Positions 43,856-51,964 of a DNA stretch of 64,000 nucleotides are shown here, piece by piece; position 1 is the first letter of the stretch; every line of letters starts with the position of its first letter. The stretch covers positions 496,001 to 560,000 of the forward strand of contig OY776378.1 in the NCBI GenBank assembly GCA_963675575.1, given 5' to 3'. Below the pieces are notes generated by a model, which saw nothing but the letters and a program-made list of their open reading frames with translations, made no database searches and had not been told where the DNA came from. This stretch comes from JAGLOK01 sp963675575. GTDB taxonomy: Bacteria > Bacillota > Clostridia > Christensenellales > UMGS416. The translations under genes and the position numbers were made by a program.

Positions 43856-44479
43856 ATGCTCAATAATCCGGAAATCACTCAGCAAACGTTGCTCAATCTT
43901 CGCAAATTGGATAACCTCAATTGGAGTGTGGTTGTATTTTTTGCTTTTGTTCTCTATGTTTATTTCACCAGTCTTGAGCAAAAGCAATATAATCAGCTGG
44001 CGGCTGGGCTTGCACTTTATGCCGTTCACTGGTTTGTGGAAATAATAAACGCTCTCATTCAGCACATTTGGGGCCACGCTTTGTGGACGGCGAGCGGAGG
44101 AACATCATTTTTGATACTTGTCGGCGTTGGAATAGAGATAAGCTTTATGTTTTCTGTGGCAGGGCTTATAATGAGCAAGATTTTGCCCAAAGACAAGAGC
44201 ATGAAAATTCTTGGCGTAAATAATAGGATTGTTTTTGCTGTGGTAAACGCCTTCCTAATTGCCTTGATTGAAGTGCCGCTTGCGGCTTCACCCATATTTC
44301 ATTGGGTTTATCCTTGGTGGGGAATGCTGACAGTTTGGGTTTTGATTTATATTCCATTTTTTCTAGCGGCGTTTTTGTGCCACGACGCGCAGCCAAAGAC
44401 GCGTAGGATATTCATCGGTTCACTTTTCGCGCTTAATTTAATTATGATGTGTGTGTTTATCCCATTGGGATGGATATAG
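43856..44479 (+). CDS. Multispan membrane protein of unknown function
   Basis: 207 residues with about six hydrophobic helices (near 20-40, 48-68, 82-106, 125-145, 150-172 and 182-205). Conserved-looking polar groups within the membrane, such as H-W-F-V-E-I-I-N and H-W-V-Y-P-W-W-G, suggest an enzyme or transporter, but no family is recognised. GGGAGG precedes the ATG. It stands alone, divergent from the TetR-RND operon. Confidence 0.75.
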   Translation: MLNNPEITQQTLLNLRKLDNLNWSVVVFFAFVLYVYFTSLEQKQYNQLAAGLALYAVHWFVEIINALIQHIWGHALWTASGGTSFLILVGVGIEISFMFSVAGLIMSKILPKDKSMKILGVNNRIVFAVVNAFLIALIEVPLAASPIFHWVYPWWGMLTVWVLIYIPFFLAAFLCHDAQPKTRRIFIGSLFALNLIMMCVFIPLGWI

Positions 44480-44519
44480 AGCTACAGCACACTAAAACAT
44501 TTTATCTCAATAAAAACAA

Positions 44520-45713
44520 TTAAGTGTCTATTTGCTTATTTGATTTTGAGATATAAGTCAAAAACTCTGTGCATAAAAACATTATTATTAAACCACCCAC
44601 GATATAAAAAGGGAAAATCTTTATCGTTGTAATATTTGCAAGAACACCAAACAATGGCGGCAGAAATGTGCTGCCTATATAGGCGAAAGCCACTTGAAAC
44701 CCAATAATTTCTTGAGCTCTGTTTTCGCCAAAGCGCCTTGGCGTTTCGTGAAGCATAGAAGGGAATATAGGAGCCAATCCTAAACCTATTAACATAAAGG
44801 ATATGAACAGCATCTCTTTAGGCAAAGGCAGCAAAAGAAGAAGTGCACTTACAAATGATATAATAATGCCTGCTCGTATCATTTGAGTGTTAGATAGCTT
44901 AAATGATATAAATCCTGATATAAAGCGGCCTATGGTTATGCCGCCGTAATACATAGCGATCCAAGAAGCGGCTGTTTCGATGGACAGTCCTTTGGTGTTG
45001 ACAAGGAAACTGCTTCCCCAAAGACCAATGGACACTTCGACTGCGCAATAAAAAAGAAAAGTGGCTAGTGCTAAGCTTACACCCTTAATCTTAAAAATGG
45101 ATTTTTTTATATGATTTTTCTCTTTATCGCAATGGGTTTCAATATCTAAATTTGATATTTTGTGGTGTTTAGACCAAATGGGAAGGCTTATTAATAATAG
45201 TGCCGCAAGTGATAGCTGTATCAAAGATATAATGCGATATCCTCCGCGCCACATACCGCCATTTGTCAGCACGCCTGCAATTATTAAAGGACCTATGGTG
45301 GCGCCTACCCCCCAGAAAGAATGAAGCCAATTCATATGATGTGCTTTAAAATGCTGTGCAACATAGCCATTAAGAGCGGCATCCACCGAACCTGCACCGA
45401 ACCCTAACGGTATAGCCAAGAGTATAAGCCAAAAATATGATGGGACAAATGACATGCCCAATAGCGCAAGTCCCGTCATTATGCAGCTGAATAATACAAC
45501 TTTGCCTGTACCGAGCTTTTTTGTTATGCGACCACTCAACAAACTTGATATTATCGTGCTGCCTGTGATAAACATAGAAACAAGTCCTACCGCGTCTAAC
45601 CGCAATCCCCAATCCAGTTGCATTGCAGGCCATGTTACTCCCAATATTGAGTCTGGCAAACCTAAAGAGATAAAGGCTAAATAAATTAGCGCCAGCAGTA
45701 TTATCGTAATCAT
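44520..45713 (-). CDS. Major facilitator superfamily transporter
   Basis: 397 residues with twelve predicted helices and the G-R-I-T-K-K-L-G-T-G motif in the first cytoplasmic loop. It resembles MFS proteins linked to sugar uptake. Its start overlaps the stop of the ROK regulator gene, so the pair is one unit and the substrate is probably a sugar or sugar derivative. Confidence 0.9.
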   Translation of the reverse strand: MITIILLALIYLAFISLGLPDSILGVTWPAMQLDWGLRLDAVGLVSMFITGSTIISSLLSGRITKKLGTGKVVLFSCIMTGLALLGMSFVPSYFWLILLAIPLGFGAGSVDAALNGYVAQHFKAHHMNWLHSFWGVGATIGPLIIAGVLTNGGMWRGGYRIISLIQLSLAALLLISLPIWSKHHKISNLDIETHCDKEKNHIKKSIFKIKGVSLALATFLFYCAVEVSIGLWGSSFLVNTKGLSIETAASWIAMYYGGITIGRFISGFISFKLSNTQMIRAGIIISFVSALLLLLPLPKEMLFISFMLIGLGLAPIFPSMLHETPRRFGENRAQEIIGFQVAFAYIGSTFLPPLFGVLANITTIKIFPFYIVGGLIIMFLCTEFLTYISKSNKQIDT

Positions 45714-46747
45714 ATGCTTTCCTTCTTTATGTAATTATCAAATATATTATCTTTAGATGAGTACTTATTAAGCGCCAATGAGATCAGCCCATGAACATAA
45801 TTTTCATGAATGTCTTCTTCAAAGCATATCTTTGGCAGATTTTTTTTTGGTAAGGCCTCTTCAAGCGTTTTTTTAATTGCATTTATAATAATCTTGGTAA
45901 AACAGAATCCGGATAGAACTATTTTTTGGGGATTTACAATACAATTAATGGCTAAAATAGTTTTGGCGACGTGCTGAGCAAAAGCTTCCGGATCTTTTTG
46001 AAGGTCTCCTTGATGCTCGGGTTCAACTCCCAATGGGAGGAAAGACACTTCACCTGCGAAATTGGAGTGTCCTTTTAATATATTTCCGTTAATTATTATA
46101 CCTGCGCCTACTATGCCTTCTGTCGGATAGTAAATGTAAGCTAAATCTGACATGGATTTTGATAAATATTTTTCATAATATCCCAAAGCTGCGCTGTTCA
46201 CATCATTTTCAATAACTGTTGTTAAGGTGTATTTGTTAAAAATATGTTTAGATAAATTAAGATCTTGTATTTGTGGAAAATCACAAATATCAATTATTCC
46301 ATTACGCACAACGCCCGGAATACCAAAAGCAATAATGGAAATTTTAGGAAATAATTTTATAAGCACTTCAATTGCGTCATCAATAGTTTTCAATGAAATA
46401 AAATCAAATGCAATATGCTTTTCATATACTATGTTGCCTAATAAATCAATAACAGCACATGATAAATTGTTATAATTTCCTTCTTTTCTTAAATATATTA
46501 TACAAACATTCGCAAAGTCTTTATTATATACAAATTGTCTTGATGGACGCCCACCCGTAGAAGCTCTGTTTTCGATTTCCAATACTTCACCTGATATTAA
46601 TAATTCTTTTAATATATTGCTGCATGTACCAAGACTTAATCCTGTAAATTCGGAAATACTGTTTTTGGTGCAAAACTCATTTGATCTTAATACTTTTTTA
46701 ATTTGGGAAGAATTAAGATGTCTGAGTTGAACGGAACTCATTTTCAT
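45710..46747 (-). CDS. ROK-family sugar-responsive repressor
   Basis: 345 residues. An N-terminal winged helix (about 1-75: S-I-S-E-F-T-G-L-S-L-G-T-C-S-N-I-L) joins a ROK sugar-kinase-like domain with G-I-P-G-V, E-N-D-V-N-S-A-A and the G-V-E-P-E-H region. The canonical C-x-C-G-x2-G-C-x-E zinc stretch is not evident, so zinc binding may be lost. It most likely represses itself and the linked transporter. Confidence 0.9.
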   Translation of the reverse strand: MKMSSVQLRHLNSSQIKKVLRSNEFCTKNSISEFTGLSLGTCSNILKELLISGEVLEIENRASTGGRPSRQFVYNKDFANVCIIYLRKEGNYNNLSCAVIDLLGNIVYEKHIAFDFISLKTIDDAIEVLIKLFPKISIIAFGIPGVVRNGIIDICDFPQIQDLNLSKHIFNKYTLTTVIENDVNSAALGYYEKYLSKSMSDLAYIYYPTEGIVGAGIIINGNILKGHSNFAGEVSFLPLGVEPEHQGDLQKDPEAFAQHVAKTILAINCIVNPQKIVLSGFCFTKIIINAIKKTLEEALPKKNLPKICFEEDIHENYVHGLISLALNKYSSKDNIFDNYIKKESI

Positions 46748-46776
46748 AACAACATTTCTCTTTCATAATTACTTTC

Positions 46777-46789
46777 GATAAGTGTTATC
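46777..46789. promoter_or_regulatory. Candidate operator of the ROK regulator
   Basis: GATAA-GTG-TTATC is a perfect inverted repeat 30 bases upstream of the regulator's start codon, followed by a second ATAAGTG half-site. Confidence 0.45.
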
Positions 46790-46906
46790 ATAAGTGTGGT
46801 TTGAAGATATGTCAAGAAATTCATTAAGTGATATTGGATACAAAAGTTTTTCAGCATGATTTCTTATAGATTATAAATTATATTGCCCGCATAATTTTTT
46901 GCACAA

Positions 46907-46939
46907 AAAAGGCTTTCACTATACAAGAGAAAGCCTTTT
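46907..46939 (-). terminator. Terminator of glycyl-tRNA synthetase gene
   Basis: Perfect 11-bp stem (46907-46917 with 46929-46939) and an A-run on the + strand, which is a U-run in the glyQS transcript. Confidence 0.85.
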
Positions 46940-46970
46940 GTGATTTGTAAAATGCTAGATTAAATTCATA

Positions 46971-48356
46971 TCAATAATCCATTTTCTCAGTCAAATACTC
47001 AAGCACCTTGTCAATTGGAAGCCTAGTCTGCTCCATAGTATCACGGTCGCGGATGGTTACCGCCTTGTCGTCCAACGAGTCAAAGTCGAATGTTATGCAA
47101 TAAGGAGTTCCTGCCTCATCCTGCCTGCGGTAGCGCTTGCCTATTGAACCTGTTGCGTCGTAGTCTACCATGAAGTAATGCGAAAGTTTGTGATAAAGCT
47201 CCATAGCGGGTTCTGAAAGCTTCTTTTGAAGAGGCAGAACGGCTGCCTTAAACGGTGCAAGCGCCGGATGAAGTTTTAGCACTATGCGCGAATCTCCGCC
47301 TTCCAATTCCTCTTCCTCGTATGCGTCGCAAAGGAACGCAAGCGCCACGCGGTCAGCACCCAAAGAGGGCTCTATGACATATGGTATATATTTTTCATTT
47401 GTAACAGGATCGAGATATTCCATCTTCGCTCCCGAATGCTTGGCGTGCTGTTTCAAATCAAAATCCGTCCTATCGGCTATGCCCCAAAGCTCGCCCCAGC
47501 CAAATGGGAATTTAAACTCGATATCGGTAGTCGCATTAGAATAATGGGAAAGCTCTTCATCGCTGTGGTCGCGCATGCGAAGGCTTTCTTCTTTAAGATT
47601 TAATCCTAAGAGCCAGTTAAAGCAAAAGGCTTTCCAGTATGAGAACCACTCAAGATCGGTTCCTTCCTTGCAGAAAAATTCAAGCTCCATCTGCTCAAAT
47701 TCGCGCGTGCGGAATGTGAAGTTTCCCGGGGTGATTTCGTTGCGGAATGATTTGCCTATCTGAGCTACGCCAAAGGGAACTCTTTTCCTTGTGGTTCGCT
47801 GTATGTTTTTAAAGTTTACGAATATTCCCTGAGCTGTTTCCGGGCGTAAAAATATTTCGTTTGCAGTATCTTCGTTTACGCCTTGGAATGTTTTAAACAT
47901 CATGTTGAACTGGCGTATGTTGGTAAAGTCATGCTCGCCGCATTCAGGGCATGGAATATTGTTTTCCTCAATGAACTTTTCCATCTTTTCATTGCTCCAG
48001 CCATCTACCACTTGTTCCTCGCCCTTTTCTGTAAGGTAACCTTCTATAATATGATCCGCTCTAAAACGCGACTTGCACTTTTTGCAGTCCATAAGGGGGT
48101 CGTCAAAATTACCCACATGACCGGAAGCCACCCAAGTTTCGGGATTCATAAGTATGGCTGAATCCAAACCTACGTTATATTGGCACTCCTGAACGAATTT
48201 TTTAAGCCATGCTTTTTTAACATTATTTTTAAATTCCACACCCAATGGACCGTAATCCCAAGTGTTTGCAAGTCCACCGTATATTTCGCTGCCTGCGAAA
48301 ATATATCCTCGGTTTTTGCACATTGATACTAATTTGTCCATGCTGTCAATACTCAT
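46971..48356 (-). CDS. glyQS: Glycyl-tRNA synthetase (single-chain alpha-2 type)
   Basis: 461 residues from the ATG at 48356, which follows AAGGAG; the longer frame runs into the T-box. Class II synthetase with motif 2 around F-R-N-E-I-T-P, a zinc-type C-x2-C pair (M-D-C-K-K-C and C-P-E-C-G), an internal insertion and a C-terminal anticodon-binding domain (P-F-K-A-A-V-L-P-L). It charges tRNA-Gly. Expression is set by the T-box upstream. Confidence 0.96.
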   Translation of the reverse strand: MSIDSMDKLVSMCKNRGYIFAGSEIYGGLANTWDYGPLGVEFKNNVKKAWLKKFVQECQYNVGLDSAILMNPETWVASGHVGNFDDPLMDCKKCKSRFRADHIIEGYLTEKGEEQVVDGWSNEKMEKFIEENNIPCPECGEHDFTNIRQFNMMFKTFQGVNEDTANEIFLRPETAQGIFVNFKNIQRTTRKRVPFGVAQIGKSFRNEITPGNFTFRTREFEQMELEFFCKEGTDLEWFSYWKAFCFNWLLGLNLKEESLRMRDHSDEELSHYSNATTDIEFKFPFGWGELWGIADRTDFDLKQHAKHSGAKMEYLDPVTNEKYIPYVIEPSLGADRVALAFLCDAYEEEELEGGDSRIVLKLHPALAPFKAAVLPLQKKLSEPAMELYHKLSHYFMVDYDATGSIGKRYRRQDEAGTPYCITFDFDSLDDKAVTIRDRDTMEQTRLPIDKVLEYLTEKMDY

Positions 48357-48374
48357 TTTTTTCTCCTTGTAAAT

Positions 48375-48586
48375 AAAAATAGCACTCATTCATCCCAAAG
48401 GGACGAAGAAGTACTACTCCGCGGTTCCACCCTTTTTAACCTGCATAAAGCAGATTCTCTTTTCTAATCTTTGTACTCCAGAACGCCTTCGGCGATGTTC
48501 GGCTGTTGGTTTTCAGCTGCCCCAACTCTCTAAAAGCTTTTTTATCGCTTACTGTTTTCCTTCACAGTACACCTTGTTCACTTTAA
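48375..48586 (-). ncRNA. T-box riboswitch, glycine specifier
   Basis: On the minus strand: AGAGAG with a GTTGG-CCAAC stem, specifier GGC (complement of 48485-48487) before GTTCTGGAG, T-box AGGGTGGAACCGCGG (about 48422-48436), then a terminator with a stem of about 16 bp (48381-48396 with 48400-48415) and a U-run. The TGGA bulge pairs with discriminator U of tRNA-Gly. The operon is read when tRNA-Gly is uncharged. Confidence 0.93.
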
Positions 48587-48591
48587 AATTG

Positions 48592-48619
48592 ATTATATCG
48601 TAACAAATTTTAATGTCAA
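48592..48619 (-). promoter_or_regulatory. Promoter of the glyQS T-box transcript
   Basis: Minus strand TTGACA (complement of 48614-48619), 16-base spacer and TATAAT (complement of 48592-48597). Confidence 0.8.
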
Positions 48620-48680
48620 GATATGATGATGAATTTTTTATGAAATTGTTGTGATTATGTTAATAAAAGCATTTCATATG

Positions 48681-48689
48681 TGATATAAT
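48681..48689 (+). promoter_or_regulatory. Extended -10 promoter of hpf
   Basis: TG-A-TATAAT at 48681-48689 is an extended -10 element. The -35 region is poor. It lies about 70 bases before the hpf start. Confidence 0.5.
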
Positions 48690-48761
48690 ATTTATATAAA
48701 ATAATAGCGGAATAATAGGAGGTAAATGCCGCGGGAAATAAAAAGTGAAAGGGGTATGCAT

Positions 48762-49298
48762 ATGCGTACAGTAATAACAGGAAGACACATGGATGTTTCC
48801 CCTGCCTTGCACGAAAGGGTAGACAAGAAACTAAAGAAACTTGATAAGTATTTTGGGAGCAACACGGAAGCACACGTGTTTATGCACGTGGAAAAGGGTC
48901 GTCATATCATGGAAATCACTATAGTATATGACGGAATCACATTCAGAGCCGAGGAACATTCGGACAATATGTTTAAAAGTATTGACTCGGTGCTCAAAAA
49001 AATAGATAAGCAAATTAAACACCATCGTTCAAAGCTGGAAAAGAGGCTCAAAACGGGAGCGTTTAACGGCGACACGGAAGAGCCGCTTGAAGGTGATGAA
49101 TTCGAAGATTTACCAGAAATTGAGCTTGTAAAAACCAAGAGATTTCCGGTTAAACCCATTGATGTTGAAGAAGCAAAGATGCAGATGCAGCTTGTGGGAC
49201 ACAACTTCTATGTGTTTACCAACTCGGATACGGAGCAGGTAAATGTTCTCTATCGAAGAAAAGACGGAAACCTGGGTCTTATTGAACCGGAATATTGA
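48762..49298 (+). CDS. hpf: Long-form ribosome hibernation promoting factor
   Basis: 178 residues from ATG 48762 (GAAAGGGG 7 bases upstream; ATG 48756 is too close). The N-terminal RaiA/HPF domain (1-100) has basic residues for the 30S groove. An acidic linker (E-E-P-L-E-G-D-E-F-E-D) is followed by the C-terminal dimerisation domain that joins two ribosomes into 100S particles (V-K-T-K-R-F, M-Q-L-V-G-H-N-F-Y-V-F). It acts in stationary phase or stress. Confidence 0.95.
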   Translation: MRTVITGRHMDVSPALHERVDKKLKKLDKYFGSNTEAHVFMHVEKGRHIMEITIVYDGITFRAEEHSDNMFKSIDSVLKKIDKQIKHHRSKLEKRLKTGAFNGDTEEPLEGDEFEDLPEIELVKTKRFPVKPIDVEEAKMQMQLVGHNFYVFTNSDTEQVNVLYRRKDGNLGLIEPEY

Positions 49299-49310
49299 TA
49301 ATATAGATTG

Positions 49311-49343
49311 AAAGAAACCGCCGAAAGGCGGTTTCTTTTTGCT
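49311..49343 (+). terminator. Terminator of hpf
   Basis: Perfect 12-bp stem (49311-49322 with 49327-49338), GAAA loop and T-run. Confidence 0.9.
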
Positions 49344-49384
49344 AAGGAAGCTTTTTTAACATCATTGGTCTTTTTCAATTTAAT

Positions 49385-49400
49385 CTTACACTTATGTAAG
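49385..49400. promoter_or_regulatory. BceR-like operator before the response regulator gene
   Basis: CTTACA-CTTA-TGTAAG, a perfect 6-4-6 inverted repeat. A related copy lies before the ABC genes at 51107-51122. A TATAAT follows at 49413-49418. Confidence 0.6.
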
Positions 49401-49447
49401 GTTAATTTATTTTATAATAATTTCTGATATAAAACATAGGTGAAAGA

Positions 49448-50122
49448 ATGTATAAGATATTAACTGTAGAAGATGACAAAACAATATCGTCAATTCTAAA
49501 TGAAAATTTAAGCAAGTGGGGTCTTGAGACGTTTGAGGTAAAAGATTTTAAAAACGTCTTTTTAGAGTACAGTCAAATCAAACCCCATCTTGTTTTAATG
49601 GATATAAACCTGCCATTTTTCGATGGATTTTATTGGTGCGAAAAGATAAGGCAGTCTTCTAATATCCCGATTGTATTTATATCATCAAGGAGTGATGATA
49701 GGGATAAAATCCGTGCTATAACAGGCGGAGCTGATGACTATGTCGAAAAACCGTTTTCGATGGATGTATTAATCGCAAAAATCCAAGCTGTTCTAAGGCG
49801 AGCATACTCATATGTCGATGAATCATACAATATTATTTCGCATAAAGATGTTGTGCTTGATGTGGAAAAATCGATAGCATCATTTAATGGAGCTGATGTA
49901 CTGCTTGCAAGAAATGAATCAATCATCTTCTCTATTTTGATGAAAGCTGCGGGGAAAACTGTTTCGCGCACAAAGCTAATAAAATCGTTATGGGAAGATG
50001 AGCATTTTGTTGATGAAAACACACTTACAGTTAACGTTAACAGGCTTAGAAAAAAACTTAAGCATATAAATACGAATGAGATAATAGGAACTGTTAAAAA
50101 AGAAGGATATAGGCTTTTATGA
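49448..50122 (+). CDS. BceR-like OmpR-family response regulator
   Basis: 224 residues. The receiver domain has an acidic pocket (V-E-D-D) and the phospho-acceptor Asp in V-L-M-D-I-N-L-P, with a conserved Lys in V-E-K-P-F. The C-terminal winged helix (about 125-224) binds DNA. Its stop overlaps the kinase gene's start. It controls the downstream peptide-detoxification transporter. Confidence 0.92.
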   Translation: MYKILTVEDDKTISSILNENLSKWGLETFEVKDFKNVFLEYSQIKPHLVLMDINLPFFDGFYWCEKIRQSSNIPIVFISSRSDDRDKIRAITGGADDYVEKPFSMDVLIAKIQAVLRRAYSYVDESYNIISHKDVVLDVEKSIASFNGADVLLARNESIIFSILMKAAGKTVSRTKLIKSLWEDEHFVDENTLTVNVNRLRKKLKHINTNEIIGTVKKEGYRLL

Positions 50123-51099
50123 GTTTTATAAATTATATAAAAGAACGATGGTACATGTTTATAATTTCTATGCTTACAGTATTATTTGCCTTAGCGATTT
50201 ATGTCCTTGATAATGATGCCGTATTAGGAAATTCGAATACAATATATATATTTTCAGGTGTAGCACTTTTTTTTGTAGTATTTCTTTTGATTGATTATCT
50301 GACATATAGAGAAAGGGTAAAAAAGCTATCTTTTTATATTAAAAATGGTGGTATAGGCGAATATGAATCTTTTTATCCTTCAGATAGATCGTATTCAAAT
50401 CAAGTTAACGAGATTGCGAATGAATATAATAGGTATAGGGCAAAGCAAGCTGACGAATCGGCAGAGGAATTGGATTTTATAACAAAGTGGGTACATGATG
50501 TAAAGGTGCCGATTTCTGCAATGAAGCTTCTTTTGGAAAATGATGCAAAAGATTTGAAAGACCGCCTTGATATGGAGTTATTATCAATTGAACAAGATAC
50601 ACAGAAAGTTCTTTATCACATAAAATCTAAAAGTTTCTATGATGATTATAAAATAGCTGAAATAAGTATTCAAAGCTTAATCAACTCATCACTTAAGCAG
50701 TTTGCGACATTTTTTGCATATAAAAAAATTAATCTTGAGATAATAGGCAGCGATTATAAGGTTCTAACAGACAGCAAGTGGAGCGGATATATAATATCTC
50801 AATTTATCTCCAATGCTATAAAGCATACAGATGATAATGGAAAGATATCTATTAATACTGTAAAAGATAAAAATGGTATTACAGTTTCGGTGAAAAATAC
50901 TGGTTCGGGTATTGAAACAAGGGATTTGCAAAGCGTTTTTAGCAGAGGATATACAGCATCAGGTAGGCAACACCAGAATTCCACGGGTTACGGACTATAT
51001 CTATCAAAAAATCTTGCAGGTCAACTGGGACATGAAGTTAGAGTTGAATCCGCATATGGCAAATATGCAAAGTTCAGCCTTGTTTTTGGGAAATCATAA
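50119..51099 (+). CDS. BceS-like intramembrane-sensing histidine kinase
   Basis: 326 residues. Two N-terminal membrane helices (about 12-32 and 40-62) with almost no outside loop are typical of kinases that sense through the BceAB transporter. The phospho-acceptor His is in W-V-H-D-V-K-V-P-I-S. The N box is F-I-S-N-A-I-K-H-T, and a G-x-G-L-Y-L-S-K lid follows. Confidence 0.92.
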   Translation: MSFINYIKERWYMFIISMLTVLFALAIYVLDNDAVLGNSNTIYIFSGVALFFVVFLLIDYLTYRERVKKLSFYIKNGGIGEYESFYPSDRSYSNQVNEIANEYNRYRAKQADESAEELDFITKWVHDVKVPISAMKLLLENDAKDLKDRLDMELLSIEQDTQKVLYHIKSKSFYDDYKIAEISIQSLINSSLKQFATFFAYKKINLEIIGSDYKVLTDSKWSGYIISQFISNAIKHTDDNGKISINTVKDKNGITVSVKNTGSGIETRDLQSVFSRGYTASGRQHQNSTGYGLYLSKNLAGQLGHEVRVESAYGKYAKFSLVFGKS

Positions 51100-51106
51100 T
51101 ATCAAT

Positions 51107-51122
51107 GTGACAAGAATGTAAG
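51107..51122. promoter_or_regulatory. BceR-like operator before the ABC transporter genes
   Basis: GTGACA-AGAA-TGTAAG shares half-sites and 4-base spacing with the perfect repeat at 49385-49400. It sits about 90 bases before the ATPase start, a usual activator distance for BceR-type promoters. Confidence 0.55.
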
Positions 51123-51208
51123 AAAGAACTACCAAATCGTAAGTTGAATCAATTTTTTTTGTTCTTTTTTTAGGATATTCTTTTCTTATCAAATATAAAG
51201 GAGCTACC

Positions 51209-51964
51209 ATGCAGATATTAAATGCAAAAAAAATAAGTAAAGTATATGGATCAAAAAAAAACAAACAATATAGAGCGCTAAAAGATATATCTATTGAAGT
51301 CGCTGAAGGTGATTTTATTGGGATTATGGGGGCTTCGGGCTCAGGTAAAACAACCCTACTGAACATATTAGGAAGCATTGATAGATTGACAACTGGATCA
51401 CTCAATGTTGGCGGCAAAGATATATCATTGCTCAGCAAAAAGGAACTTGCAAAGCATAGGATGGAAAACATCGGCTTCATATTTCAAGACTATAATCTGC
51501 TTGAATCTATGACTTTAAAAGAAAATATTATTTTACCTCTTTCTTTAAATGGTGCGAGCCTAAGCGAAATGGAAGAGAAGGTTAGCTCCCTTGCTTCTGA
51601 TTTAGGAATCACTCAGGTGCTTGATAAATATCCATATGAAATTTCAGGTGGAGAGCAGCAAAGGGCAGCGGCCTGCAGAGCGCTTATTACAGAGCCAAAA
51701 ATAATATTGGCGGATGAACCAACAGGAAATCTCGACTCAAAGTCAGGCAAACAGCTGCTTAACCTGATTGAACATATTAATGAAAAATATAATGCTACTA
51801 TCCTTATGGTAACCCATGATGTGTTTGCAGCAAGCTATTGCCATAAAATTCTCTTTATAAGAGATGGCGAAATATATAACCAGCTAAACGCCCACGAATC
51901 CAGAAAAGACTTTTTTGACGCAATACTAAATGTGATGAGCATGCTGGGCGGTGATGACCAATGA
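51209..51964 (+). CDS. BceA-like ABC transporter ATPase
   Basis: 251 residues of the MacB/BceA group. Walker A G-A-S-G-S-G-K-T-T, Q-loop F-Q-D-Y-N, signature I-S-G-G-E-Q-Q-R and Walker B I-L-A-D-E-P-T-G-N-L-D. ATGA overlap with the permease. Confidence 0.94.
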   Translation: MQILNAKKISKVYGSKKNKQYRALKDISIEVAEGDFIGIMGASGSGKTTLLNILGSIDRLTTGSLNVGGKDISLLSKKELAKHRMENIGFIFQDYNLLESMTLKENIILPLSLNGASLSEMEEKVSSLASDLGITQVLDKYPYEISGGEQQRAAACRALITEPKIILADEPTGNLDSKSGKQLLNLIEHINEKYNATILMVTHDVFAASYCHKILFIRDGEIYNQLNAHESRKDFFDAILNVMSMLGGDDQ

